Assembly (NCBI RefSeq): GCF_900105065.1
Contig: NZ_LT629749.1
Span: forward strand, 310,001-374,000
Reading direction: 5' to 3'
Source: Friedmanniella luteola
GTDB lineage: Bacteria > Actinomycetota > Actinomycetes > Propionibacteriales > Propionibacteriaceae
DNA length: 64,000 bases
Position 1 is the stretch's first letter. Every line of letters begins with the position of its first letter. The notes under the pieces are model-generated. The model had not been told where the DNA came from, searched no databases, and saw only the letters and a list, made by a program, of their open reading frames with translations. The position numbers and the translations under genes are program-made. Below, in pieces: positions 43,432 to 52,141 of the stretch.

Positions 43432-44978
43432 GCGCCGCGGGCTGGGTCCCGGGCCGCGACCCGCGGGCCGTCCGGCACCCCGCGGCCGCCGGGAGCCGGC
43501 GCAGCGACGGCCGGCGCCCGGTGCTGGTGGCCGGCGGCGGCATCGCCGGGCTGGCCGCGGCCACCGGCCTGGCCGAGCGCGGCGTCCCGGTCACCCTGGT
43601 GGAGGCGCAGCCCCAGCTGGGGGGACGCGTCCGGGCCTGGCCGGTCGAGCACCCGGACGCCGGTGGGCCGCCGACCACGATGAGCCGCGGGTTCCACGCC
43701 TTCTTCCGGCAGTACTACAACCTGCGCTCGCTGCTGCGCCGCTCCGACCCGGGCCTGGACCGGCTGGTGCCCCTGGAGGACTACCCGCTGGTGCTGGCGG
43801 ACGGGCACCGGGACTCCTTCGCCAGCATCCCGCGGACCCCGCCGCTCTCCATCGCCACCTTCGTGGCGCAGAGCCCGTCCTTCACCGCGGCCGACCTGGC
43901 CCGGGTGGACATCCCGGCGGCCCTCGAGCTGCTGGACGTCGACTTCCCCTCCACCTTCTCCCGCTACGACGGCGAGAGCGCCGCGGACTTCCTGGACCGG
44001 CTGCGCTTCCCGGCCGACGCCCGGCACCTCGCCCTCGAGGTGTTCGCCCGGAGCTTCTTCGCCCACCCGACCGAGTTCGCGGCCGGGGAGCTGGTGGCGA
44101 TGTTCCACTCCTACTTCACCGGGTCGGCCGAGGGGCTCCTGTTCGACGTCCCGCGCGACGACTACGACACCAGCCTGTGGGCGCCGCTGGGCCGTCACCT
44201 GCACGGCCTCGGGGTCGAGGTGCTGACCTCGACGACCGTCGAGCACGTGGCGGGCTCCGGTGACGACCTCGAGGTCACCCTCGGCTCGGGCGAGCAGCGC
44301 CGGGTCGGCGGCGTCGTCGTGGCCACCGACCCGGGCACCACCCGGCGGCTGGTCACCGGGTCGCCGCTGTTCGACGAGGACTACGCCGACCGGGTGGGGG
44401 CGGGCCGCAACGCCCCGCCGTTCGCCGTGTGGCGGCTCTGGCTCGACCGCCGCGCCGACGTCGAGCGCTCACCCTTCCTCGGCACCAGCGGCTTCGGCCC
44501 GCTGGACAACGTCTCGCTGCTCGAGCGGTTCGAGGACGGCGCCCGCCGCTGGTCGGACGAGCGGGGCGGCTCGGTCGTCGAGCTGCACGCCTACGCCCTG
44601 CAGGACCCGTGGGACGAGTCCGCCGTCCGCGCCGAGCTGCGGCACCACCTCGACGCGCTCTACCCCGAGCTGGCCGGGGCGGCGGTGCTGGCGCAGGAGT
44701 GGCTGGTCAGCCAGGACTGCCCGCTGGCCAGCACCGCACCCTGGCAGCTGCGGCCCGAGGTCGCGACGCCCGACCCGCGGGTGGTGCTGGCGGGCGACGG
44801 CGTCCGCTGCGACTACCCGGTGGCGCTGATGGAGCGCGCCGCCACCACCGGCTGGCTGGCGGCGAACGCCCTGCTCGCCCGCGAGGGCGTCGCCGGCCAC
44901 GACCTCTGGACGGTCCCGATGCGGTCCCGCCACCCCGTCGCCGGCCGCGTCCGGCGGCTCCTCACCCGGACGGCCTGA
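43428..44978 (+). CDS. crtU: CrtU-like carotenoid ring desaturase/methylase (isorenieratene synthase family)
   Basis: 516 residues. FAD-binding start VLVAGGGIAGLAAATGLAERG, then LGGRVRAW. The SRGFHAFFRQYYNLRSLLRR block and SFFAHPTEFAAGEL are landmarks I associate with isorenieratene synthases, which turn beta-rings of beta-carotene into aromatic rings with a methyl shift. C-terminal FAD segment VVLAGDGVRCDYPVALMERA. No visible lycopene cyclase supplies the expected beta-ring substrate within the window. Convergent with the idi-crtE-I-B-Rieske arm; the gap contains a 20-bp perfect inverted repeat. Confidence 0.82.
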   Translation: MSAAGWVPGRDPRAVRHPAAAGSRRSDGRRPVLVAGGGIAGLAAATGLAERGVPVTLVEAQPQLGGRVRAWPVEHPDAGGPPTTMSRGFHAFFRQYYNLRSLLRRSDPGLDRLVPLEDYPLVLADGHRDSFASIPRTPPLSIATFVAQSPSFTAADLARVDIPAALELLDVDFPSTFSRYDGESAADFLDRLRFPADARHLALEVFARSFFAHPTEFAAGELVAMFHSYFTGSAEGLLFDVPRDDYDTSLWAPLGRHLHGLGVEVLTSTTVEHVAGSGDDLEVTLGSGEQRRVGGVVVATDPGTTRRLVTGSPLFDEDYADRVGAGRNAPPFAVWRLWLDRRADVERSPFLGTSGFGPLDNVSLLERFEDGARRWSDERGGSVVELHAYALQDPWDESAVRAELRHHLDALYPELAGAAVLAQEWLVSQDCPLASTAPWQLRPEVATPDPRVVLAGDGVRCDYPVALMERAATTGWLAANALLAREGVAGHDLWTVPMRSRHPVAGRVRRLLTRTA

Positions 44979-45020
44979 CCGGACCTCCGCGGTCGGCCGG
45001 CGGGCGGCTGCCCGGCGGGT

Positions 45021-45184
45021 GACCTGGGCCGACCCAGGTCCCCCACTTCACACCCCGTCGGTGGGCTTCACACCCCGTGGAAGGGGCGCAGCGACCACCG
45101 CAGGGGTGTGAAGTGGGGGACCGGGCTCGGCCCGGGGGTCGGGGACGCCGACGAGGGCGTCAGCACCACGAGGGCGTCCGCACC
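45021..45184. repeat. Cluster of inverted and tandem repeats between convergent crt arms
   Basis: GACCTGGG/CCCAGGTC form a hairpin at 45021-45040 (4-base loop). A perfect 20-base inverted repeat has arms at 45037-45056 and 45103-45122, 46 bases apart. Inside it CTTCACACCCCGT occurs twice directly (45046-45058 and 45066-45078). CCGGGC/GCCCGG form a third hairpin at 45121-45135. A 17-base tandem duplication with one mismatch follows (45151-45167, 45168-45184). The 263-base gap has no gene. It could act as a bidirectional terminator, or be a small repeat element. Confidence 0.8.
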
Positions 45185-45241
45185 ACGGCGGCGCCCGGGT
45201 GTGAGGCGGCGCCGCCGGAGCGGACGCCGACGCCGGGGCGG

Positions 45242-46312
45242 TCAGCCCGGGAACTCGCCCCGCTCGCGGAGGTCGTAGCGCCGCTCGGCGTAGTCGAGGT
45301 CGTCCACCCAGAGCTGGCGGGCGGTCCGGCGGATCAGCGGCTTGAGCACCGGGGAGAACCAGCGGGCGGCGGCGAAGCCCGGACGGTCGGAGTAGGCGAT
45401 CGTCGCCTCGGTGATCATCGTCCGGGGCCGGCCCTCCGCGTCGAGGCCGAGCGGGGTGGCGTGCGTCTCCACGACGCTGCCCGTGCCCTCGCCCTCGACG
45501 ATCCGCATGACGATGGTGCGGGTGTCCGGGCAGGTGAACTCGGCGCGGACCGGGACGCCCCAGGTGCGGCTCAGCCGGAAGGTCACGTCGACGACCATCG
45601 TGCGGTCGTCGCTGGCCTCGTCGTCGACGACGAGATGGCTGAAGGCGTACGGGTGGAACCAGGAGCCGTGCCAGGGGTCCAGCCGGTTGGCGATGACGTC
45701 CTGGGGCTCGCAGGTGCCCGGCTGGGCGATGACGGCGGCGACCGAGCCGAGCTGCGGCGGCCGCGGCGGCAGCGACGGCCGCTCCGTCGGCTCCTCGCCG
45801 GGCGTGGGCAGGCCCACCCAGACCAGCACGCCGTCGTCGAACGCGCGGTAGGGGCTCCAGCCGGGCTGGGGCTGGTCGGTGAACGCCAGCCCGTGCCAGC
45901 GGCAGTACATCGTGCCGTCCATCACCGGGCAGCGGTCCATCAGCGCGCCCAGGTGCGGGCAGGCGCCGGGCCCGGCGACCAGGGCGCCGTCGCCGTCGCG
46001 CCACAGCACGACCTCGCGCCCGGCGATGGTGCGCGCCACGGACTCCTTGCGGCCGACGTCGGTGCTGGCGCCCGCGACGTACCAGCCGCCCGAGTTCTGC
46101 GCCTGGGCGACCGCGAGCGCGGCGGCGATCCGCCGCGGGCGGGCCAGCCGCCAGGTCGAGATCATCCGGTCCTCGCGCGGCTGGGGCACCCGGTAGAGCG
46201 GGATGCGCTGGCGGACCGCGGCCGGCATCGGCAGACCGGGGACCAGGCTGGCCTCGGCCGCCTGCTGGCCGGTGGCCTGGCGGCCGGCGTCAGCGGGGGT
46301 ACGGAGCGACAT
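45242..46312 (-). CDS. Rieske [2Fe-2S] oxygenase-like protein of the carotenoid cluster (DUF5914-like)
   Basis: 356 residues. Residues about 75-165 are a Rieske domain with the cluster ligands in ACPHLG (C118, H120) and YCRWHG (C137, H140). The C-terminal half (about 200-340) has START/aromatic-oxygenase-like strands and RLDPWHGSWFHPYAFSHL, whose histidines could bind mononuclear iron. Location as the last gene of idi-crtE-crtI-crtB suggests oxygenation or ring modification of a carotenoid (inference). Its start overlaps the end of crtB by 23 bases. Confidence 0.85.
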   Translation of the reverse strand: MSLRTPADAGRQATGQQAAEASLVPGLPMPAAVRQRIPLYRVPQPREDRMISTWRLARPRRIAAALAVAQAQNSGGWYVAGASTDVGRKESVARTIAGREVVLWRDGDGALVAGPGACPHLGALMDRCPVMDGTMYCRWHGLAFTDQPQPGWSPYRAFDDGVLVWVGLPTPGEEPTERPSLPPRPPQLGSVAAVIAQPGTCEPQDVIANRLDPWHGSWFHPYAFSHLVVDDEASDDRTMVVDVTFRLSRTWGVPVRAEFTCPDTRTIVMRIVEGEGTGSVVETHATPLGLDAEGRPRTMITEATIAYSDRPGFAAARWFSPVLKPLIRRTARQLWVDDLDYAERRYDLRERGEFPG

Positions 46313-47288
46313 GGTCGGCGGTCCTTCCTGGTCCCGGGAGAGCGGTGCGGACGGGCGGCGTCGGCGGCCCCGCCACCATGATGCGGGCCGCGGTGGTGGC
46401 CTTGCGCCAGGTGGGCACCCGGGCGCGGGTGCTGAAGACGTCGTAGTCGGCGGCCTCGATGCGTTCGAGGATCTGGCTGTAGAGGACGCGGGCCGCGCCG
46501 ACGCAGCGGGCCGAGCGACCGGGCAGCAGCGCGATGCCGGTGTCGGCCAGCGCGTACAGCTCGCGGTTGCGGGCGATCTGGAAGGCGAGGAAGGCGCGCC
46601 ACTGCGGCGTCGCCCGGCGCCCGGAGCCGTCGGCGGCGGTGAGGTCGACGCCGAAGCGCCGCAGGTCCTCCTGCGGCACGTAGACCCGGCCGCGGTCGAG
46701 GTCCTCGTCGACGTCGCGCAGGAAGTTCGTCAGCTGGAAGGCCAGCCCGAGCGCGCGGGCGGGCTCCTGCGCCATCGGGCTGGTGGGCTCCAGGACCGGC
46801 AGCATCATCTCCCCGATGACGGCGGCGGAGCCCTCCATGTAGCCGCAGAGGTCGTCCCAGGTCTCGTAGCGGCTCGTGGTCAGGTCCATCGCCATCGCGC
46901 CGAAGAAGCGGTCGAAGCACTCGCGGTCGATGCCGCAGGCGACGACGGTGGCGGCGACGGCGGCCATCACCGGGTCGTCGCCGGTCGGGTCACCGGCCTC
47001 CTCGGCGGTGACGGCGGTCCGGAAGCGGTCGGCGAACGCCTCCAGCGCGGCGCCGGTGGCGACGGTGTCGCCGCGGTCGACGACGGCCTGGTCGTCGACG
47101 ATGTCGTCGGCCAGCCGGCACAGGGCGTAGACCGCGTGCACGTGCCGGCGGCGGGCCTTGGGCAGCAGCGCCGCGCCCCAGTAGTAGGTGGTGCCGTAGC
47201 GCCAGGTGAGGCCGGCGGCCCGCCGATAGCCCTCCTGCAGCAGGGCCTCGCGGCCCGCCTGGCCGGCGGGCTGGACGGTGCGGCTCAC
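46290..47288 (-). CDS. crtB: Phytoene synthase
   Basis: 332 residues. The two Asp-rich motifs are present: YALCRLADDIVDD and LTNFLRDVDEDLDRGRVYVP. It condenses two geranylgeranyl diphosphates to phytoene at the membrane. The GTG start at 47288 overlaps the crtI stop (GTGA). The last 25 residues are proline/glycine-rich and overlap the Rieske start. Length and order are typical of actinobacterial crt operons. Confidence 0.96.
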   Translation of the reverse strand: MSRTVQPAGQAGREALLQEGYRRAAGLTWRYGTTYYWGAALLPKARRRHVHAVYALCRLADDIVDDQAVVDRGDTVATGAALEAFADRFRTAVTAEEAGDPTGDDPVMAAVAATVVACGIDRECFDRFFGAMAMDLTTSRYETWDDLCGYMEGSAAVIGEMMLPVLEPTSPMAQEPARALGLAFQLTNFLRDVDEDLDRGRVYVPQEDLRRFGVDLTAADGSGRRATPQWRAFLAFQIARNRELYALADTGIALLPGRSARCVGAARVLYSQILERIEAADYDVFSTRARVPTWRKATTAARIMVAGPPTPPVRTALPGPGRTADHVAPYPR

Positions 47289-48775
47289 CGTGCCGGTCCC
47301 GGCAGGTAGTCGCTGACCCGCTGGGCGGCCAGCTTGCCCGAGATCAGCACCATCGGGACCCCGACGCCGGGCACCGTGCCCGAGCCGGCGAAGAAGAACC
47401 CGGGAACGCGCTTCTCGACGTTGGGCGGCCGGAACGGGCCGGTCTGCGGGAACGTGTGGGCGAGCGCGAACGGGGTGCCGGCCGCCATCCCCTGGCGCTG
47501 CCAGGCGACCGGGTCGACGAGCTCCTCGGTGACCACGTCGTCGGGGTAGCCGTGGGCGCCGAGGAAGCCGTGCAGCCGGTCGCGCATCGCCGGCGCCTCC
47601 TGCGCCCAGTCGATCTTGCCGCCCGACAGGTTGGGCACGGGCTCCAGCACGAACAGCGAGGAGCAGCCCTCGGGTGCCGCGCCGGGCGCGTCGAGGGAGG
47701 CGATGGTGACCATCCGCGACGGGTCGGGCATCAGCTCACCCCGGTCCAGCAGGGCGTCGAACGCGGTGTCCCACTGCTCGCCGAAGTGGATGTTGTGGTG
47801 GGCGACGGGGGCGGCGGGGACCCCGCGCGCGCCGACGTGCCAGACGACGGCGGAGGGGGAGTAGTCGCCCCTGCCGGGACGCGCGGCCCGGGGCGGGGTC
47901 AGCTCGGGCAGCAGATGCTCGTAGGCCACCGGGGTGTCGAGGGTGCAGACCACGGCGTCGGCCCGGACGGCCTCACCGCCGGCGAGCCGGACCCCGGCCA
48001 CCCGGCCCGTGGGGGAGCGGAGCACGGCCTCGACGGACTCGCCGTAGCGGAACTGCGCCCCGGCCTTCTCCGCGGCCTGGGCCAGCGCCAGTGGCACGGC
48101 GTGCATGCCGCCCTCGGGGAAGTAGACCCCCTCGATGCTGTCCATGTAGGTGATGACGGCGTAGAGGGCGAGCGCCTTCTCCGGCGCCAGCCCCGCGTAC
48201 ATCGCCTGGAAGCTGAAGATCCGGTGCAGCCGCGGGTCGCGGAAGTGGGAGCGGACCGCCGGGCCCAGCCGCCGGAAGGCGCCCAGCTGCAGCAGCTTCG
48301 CCGCGGCGCGGGGGTTCTTCAGCAGCCCCAGCGGGGAGTCGAAGTTGGTGTCGATGAAGTTCGGCATCTCGACGACGTAGAGCTTCCGCAGCCACTCCAC
48401 GAAGCCCTCGAAGGCGGCCGCGTCGACGCTGCCGCAGGTGTCGGCGATCTCCTGCCGCATCGCCTCGCGGTCGCCGCGGACCATGATCGTGCTGCCGTCG
48501 GCGTAGACGGCGCGGTAGGCCGGGTCGAGCCGCTTGAGCGGGCCGAGCGCCGACAGGTCGCTGCCCGCGGCGCGGAGCACGTCCGCGATCAGGTCGGGCA
48601 TGGTCAGCACGCTGGGACCGGTGTCGAAGGTGAAGCCGTCCCGGTGCAGCAGCCCGTTGCGGCCGCCGGGGATGTCCTCGCGCTCCACGACGGTCACGTC
48701 GTGGCCGCGGCCGGAGAGGTGGCAGGCGGTGGACAGGCCGGCGAGCCCGGCCCCGATCACGACGACGGAGCTCAT
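47285..48775 (-). CDS. crtI: Phytoene desaturase
   Basis: 496 residues. N-terminal FAD motif VVVIGAGLAGLSTACHLSGRG and GGRNGLLHRDGFTFDTGPS; C-terminal FFFAGSGTVPGVGVPMVLIS, both CrtI signatures. It introduces four double bonds to give lycopene. ATG 48775 is chosen because the Rossmann motif starts at residue 4; no good SD precedes it. The gap of 79 bases to crtE contains no terminator. Confidence 0.96.
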   Translation of the reverse strand: MSSVVVIGAGLAGLSTACHLSGRGHDVTVVEREDIPGGRNGLLHRDGFTFDTGPSVLTMPDLIADVLRAAGSDLSALGPLKRLDPAYRAVYADGSTIMVRGDREAMRQEIADTCGSVDAAAFEGFVEWLRKLYVVEMPNFIDTNFDSPLGLLKNPRAAAKLLQLGAFRRLGPAVRSHFRDPRLHRIFSFQAMYAGLAPEKALALYAVITYMDSIEGVYFPEGGMHAVPLALAQAAEKAGAQFRYGESVEAVLRSPTGRVAGVRLAGGEAVRADAVVCTLDTPVAYEHLLPELTPPRAARPGRGDYSPSAVVWHVGARGVPAAPVAHHNIHFGEQWDTAFDALLDRGELMPDPSRMVTIASLDAPGAAPEGCSSLFVLEPVPNLSGGKIDWAQEAPAMRDRLHGFLGAHGYPDDVVTEELVDPVAWQRQGMAAGTPFALAHTFPQTGPFRPPNVEKRVPGFFFAGSGTVPGVGVPMVLISGKLAAQRVSDYLPGPAR

Positions 48776-48854
48776 GCGCGGGAGGCGGACGAGCGGACGG
48801 GGGTGCGGATGAGGTGCTCCTCGGGGCGGGGGGTGGGACGGGGGTGGCGGCCGG

Positions 48855-50015
48855 TCACCGGTCGCGCCAGGCGATGCGGTGGGCCATCTGGGTGAGGCCG
48901 GCGACGCCCTGGGGGTCCAGGCCGTCGGCGGCCAGCGCGGCCACGGCGGCGTGGACGTGGGCGCTGATCCGTGACTCCACGGCGTCGACCACGCCACCGG
49001 CCCGGAGCGCGTCCTGCAGGAACACGACGTCGGCCGGGCTGAGCTCCGGGGTGCCGACCCGCTCCAGCACGTCGCGGGCGGGACCCTGGAGCAGCTCGTG
49101 GGCGAGGGAGAGGATCACCGTCGGCTTGCCGGACAGCAGGTCGTCGCCGGCCGGCTTGCCGGTGCGGGCCGGGTCGCCCCAGACCCCGAGCAGGTCGTCG
49201 CGCAGCGCGAAGGCCTCGCCGACCTCGGCGCCGTAGGTGGCCAGCACGTCGAGGGTGCCGGGGCCCGCACCGGCGGCGGTCGCCCCCAGCTGCAGCGGCC
49301 GCCAGACGGTGTAGCAGCCGGACTTGGCCTGCGCGACCTGCCGGGCGTGCGCGAGGTCGCGCCGGCCGGCGGCGCTGCCGGTCAGGTCGCGGCTCTGCCC
49401 GCGGACCAGCTCGACCACCAGCACCCGCCAGATCGCCCGCAGCGCGGGCGGCAGGTGGCTGACCAGGTGGTCGGCCTCGGCGTGGGCCAGGTCGCCGACC
49501 AGCACGGCGATGCTGTCGCCGAACCGCGCGGCACTGCCGCGGCCGCCGCTGTGCAGGTGCAGCTGGGCGGCCAGGGTGTGCACCGACGGCTGGCCGCGGC
49601 GGGAGGCCGACTCGTCCATCACGTCGTCGTGGATGAGCGCGAAGATGTGCAGCAGCTCGAGGGCGGTGGCGACCTGGAGCACGTCGTCGGCCCCGTGGTC
49701 GTCCCGCCGGCCGCCGGCCACCACCCAGCCCCACAGGCACATGCTGGGCCGGATCCGCTTGCCGCCGGTGCCCACCAGGCCCCGGAGCAGCTCGGGCAGG
49801 TCGCGGTCGCTGAGGATGTCGACGACCGCGCCCGGGGTGGACAGCTCGTCGGTCCAGACGCGCTCGAGGTCGTCGACGACCTCGGCCATCCGGCTGTCGA
49901 CGCGGGCGAGGAACTCCTCGTTCAGCTCGCCGGCGCGCCGGGAGGGCAGGGCGACCACCGCGGACGCACCGCGACGACGGCCGGGGCGCTGGGCGGGCGA
50001 GAGCTGGGAGCTCAC
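48855..50015 (-). CDS. crtE: Geranylgeranyl diphosphate synthase (trans-prenyltransferase)
   Basis: 386 residues. First Asp-rich motif HDDVMDES (DDVMD at about 130-134), GGKRIRP substrate motif, second motif LRDDLLGVWGD. About 45 residues of basic/alanine-rich leader precede the fold. It elongates farnesyl diphosphate to C20 for crtB. GTG 50015 is chosen: upstream residues in this frame are arginine-rich and overlap idi. It follows idi by 28 bases. Confidence 0.95.
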   Translation of the reverse strand: MSSQLSPAQRPGRRRGASAVVALPSRRAGELNEEFLARVDSRMAEVVDDLERVWTDELSTPGAVVDILSDRDLPELLRGLVGTGGKRIRPSMCLWGWVVAGGRRDDHGADDVLQVATALELLHIFALIHDDVMDESASRRGQPSVHTLAAQLHLHSGGRGSAARFGDSIAVLVGDLAHAEADHLVSHLPPALRAIWRVLVVELVRGQSRDLTGSAAGRRDLAHARQVAQAKSGCYTVWRPLQLGATAAGAGPGTLDVLATYGAEVGEAFALRDDLLGVWGDPARTGKPAGDDLLSGKPTVILSLAHELLQGPARDVLERVGTPELSPADVVFLQDALRAGGVVDAVESRISAHVHAAVAALAADGLDPQGVAGLTQMAHRIAWRDR

Positions 50016-50043
50016 CGGACCACCCCGGCCGGCCGGCCGCAGC

Positions 50044-50580
50044 TCATCCGGCCACCGCCAGCCGCTCGACCTGCAGCACCGACCAGGGGCTGAAGACGAA
50101 CGGGGTCGCCTCCGCCGCACGCACCACGTCGTCCCATGCCCCCCACTTCCAGTCCATGACCTCGGCAGGGTTCGGCAGCGGGTCCGTGGCCGGATGCAGG
50201 GTCCGCGCCCGGTAGACGGGGCAGATCTCGTTCTCCACGACGCCGCTGGCGTCGGTGGCCGTGTAGGCGAAGTCGGGCAGGACGCACTCGAGGTCGCCGA
50301 GCACCAGCCCGAGCTCCTCGCCGACCCGCCGGCGGACCGCGTCCTCCACCGCCTCGCCGGGGGCCGGGTGCCCGCAGCAGGTGTTGGTCCACACGCCCGG
50401 CCAGGTTCGCTTGCCGAGGGCCCGCCGCGTGAGCAGCAGCCGGTCGTCGGCGTCGAAGAGGTAGAGCGAGAAGGCCAGGTGCAGCGGCGTCTCGGCGTCG
50501 TGCACCTCGGACTTGAGGCGCTGCCCGATGGGCTCGCCGGCGGGGCTGACCAGCACCACCGACTCCTCGGTCACCGTCAT
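50044..50580 (-). CDS. idi: Isopentenyl-diphosphate delta-isomerase, type I
   Basis: 178 residues. Nudix-type fold with TNTCCGHPAPGEAVEDAVRR, whose cysteine is the catalytic Cys of type I IDI, and HLAFSLYLFD. The acidic residues of PVYRARTLHP and WKWGAWDD follow the family. It supplies dimethylallyl diphosphate. ATG 50580 has GGAGGAG upstream; a 10-bp hairpin (50590-50613) abuts this SD. First gene of the carotenoid arm. Confidence 0.95.
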   Translation of the reverse strand: MTVTEESVVLVSPAGEPIGQRLKSEVHDAETPLHLAFSLYLFDADDRLLLTRRALGKRTWPGVWTNTCCGHPAPGEAVEDAVRRRVGEELGLVLGDLECVLPDFAYTATDASGVVENEICPVYRARTLHPATDPLPNPAEVMDWKWGAWDDVVRAAEATPFVFSPWSVLQVERLAVAG

Positions 50581-50589
50581 GGCGCTCCT

Positions 50590-50613
50590 CCTCCGCAGCA
50601 ACGGCTGCGGAGG
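50590..50613 (-). promoter_or_regulatory. 10-bp hairpin that includes part of the idi Shine-Dalgarno
   Basis: CCTCCGCAGC (50590-50599) and GCTGCGGAGG (50604-50613) pair perfectly around AACG. In idi mRNA the 3' arm ends in GGAGG, directly joined to AGGAGCGCC and the ATG, so folding would mask half of the ribosome-binding site. Confidence 0.55.
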
Positions 50614-50983
50614 TCCCCGTGACCTGCCCGACCCGCGTCGTCCACCCGGTCACTCTAGCGAGGCCGCTGAGGGGCCGCCCGGCCCTGCGGAGCCCGCCGG
50701 GGAGCGGCGTGCGGCGCGGACGGAGGGGTGATATCGGGCACACCACGGAGGACGTCACGGCCCCCGTCCCGCGCTGATCCGGTCACGACTGTGCATCGGT
50801 TGGCGAAAAACGCCGTGCCGCAGCGGGGTCGGCGATTTCCGACCTCCCGCCGGCGAGGGGAAATGCCCTACGATGAGCCGCGGCGCGTCCCCCGGTGCCG
50901 AGGGATTGCCCTAGTGTCCGAGATTCGACTGCTCAGCATGCGTCGGCGGGGGACGGCGAGCGGCCAAGGGGGATCCCAGCAGC
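50614..50983. other. Divergent intergenic region before the envelope-glycan locus
   Basis: This 370-base stretch carries the promoters of idi and of the GT4 gene. Two TANNNT hexamers on the plus strand (TACGAT at 50871-50876 and TAGTGT at 50911-50916) are possible -10s without good -35s. A short frame at 50728-50991 is arginine/proline-rich and overlaps the GT4 start; I do not call it. The run GCGAAAAACGCC near 50805 is slightly AT-rich. Confidence 0.4.
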
Positions 50984-52141
50984 ATGAGTGACGAGCGCAT
51001 CAGTGTGCTCATCGCCAACCCGTCCCCAGACGTCTACGGTTCCGACCTGCAGATGCTGGAGAGCATCTCGGCGATGACGGCCCAGGGCTGGCGGGTGACC
51101 GTCGCCCTCCCCCGGGACGGCGAGCTGGTCCCCCGGATCCGGGCCCGCGGCGGTGAGGTCCACTTCTTCGACTTCCCGGTGCTGCGCCGCGCCAACCAGT
51201 CGGCGGCCGCCTTCGCCGGCATGGTCGGCTCGGCCGCCCTCGCCGTGCCCCGCCTGGTCGCGCTCATCCGCGCCCTGGCGCCGTCCCTGGTCTACGTCAA
51301 CACCGTCACCCTCCCGTGGTGGCTGCTGGCCGCGCGGCTGACGCGCACGCCCACCGTCTGCCACCTCCACGAGGCCGAGAACGCCGACTCGGCCCTCGTC
51401 CGCCGGGCGCTCGTCGCGCCGCTGCGCCTGGCGCACGCCGTCATCGTGATCAGCGAGTCGGCCATGACCGCGATGGTGGAGGCCGACCCCGGGCTGGCCG
51501 GGCGCGCCCGGCTGATCTACAACGGCGTCCCCACCCCGCCCGACCAGCCGGCACCCCCCGCCCGCGACCTGCCGTTGCGCGCCGTCGTCGTCGGCCGGCT
51601 CTCCCCCCGCAAGGCGCCGCACCTGGCGCTCGAGGCGGTCGGCCGGCTCCGGCAGCGGGGCCTGGCGCTCGAGGTCGAGCTGGCAGGCTCCGCCTTCCCC
51701 GGCTACGAGTGGTACGTCGAGCAGCTGGAGCAGCGCGCCGCGCAGGATGACCTCGCCGGTGCCGTCACCTTCTCGGGCTACTGCTCGCCCATCTGGCCGG
51801 CGCTGGCGCGGGCCGACCTCGCCGTCGCGCCCTCGCTGCGGGAGCCGTTCGGGAACGCCGTCGTCGAGGCCCAGATGTCGCTGCGACCCGTCGTCGCCAC
51901 CGCCGCGCTGGGCCACCTGGAGAGCATCACCGACGGCGAGACCGGCCTGCTCGTGCCCGCCGAGGACGTCGACGCCATGGCCGGCGCGATCCAGCGGCTC
52001 GTCGAGGACGCCGACCTGGCTGGTGAGCTCGCGGCCGCCGCCCGGACCAACGCGCTGGCCCGCTTCACCACCGAGCGCTACAACGCCGAGGTGGTCGCGC
52101 TCGTCCGCGAGCTCACCACCGGCGTCGAGGTCGCCCGGTGA
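50984..52141 (+). CDS. Glycosyltransferase family 4
   Basis: 385 residues, GT-B fold. ISVLIANPSPDVYGSDLQMLE at the start is an acceptor-side loop; VVVGRLSPRKAPHLALEAVG and VAPSLREPFGNAVVEAQMS (EX7E-type) form the donor site. It has no signal peptide or membrane helix. ATG 50984 follows a purine-rich stretch (AAGGGGGATC). Opens an operon of four genes joined by GTGA/ATGA overlaps. Confidence 0.93.
   Translation: MSDERISVLIANPSPDVYGSDLQMLESISAMTAQGWRVTVALPRDGELVPRIRARGGEVHFFDFPVLRRANQSAAAFAGMVGSAALAVPRLVALIRALAPSLVYVNTVTLPWWLLAARLTRTPTVCHLHEAENADSALVRRALVAPLRLAHAVIVISESAMTAMVEADPGLAGRARLIYNGVPTPPDQPAPPARDLPLRAVVVGRLSPRKAPHLALEAVGRLRQRGLALEVELAGSAFPGYEWYVEQLEQRAAQDDLAGAVTFSGYCSPIWPALARADLAVAPSLREPFGNAVVEAQMSLRPVVATAALGHLESITDGETGLLVPAEDVDAMAGAIQRLVEDADLAGELAAAARTNALARFTTERYNAEVVALVRELTTGVEVAR

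Noticed and set aside
45021-45184. CRISPR array
   Set aside because: Only two tandem 17-bp copies without spacers, and no cas genes in the window.
50728-50991. Small open frame before the GT4 gene
   Set aside because: Arginine/proline-rich, no SD, no similarity that I can recognise, and it overlaps the GT4 start.
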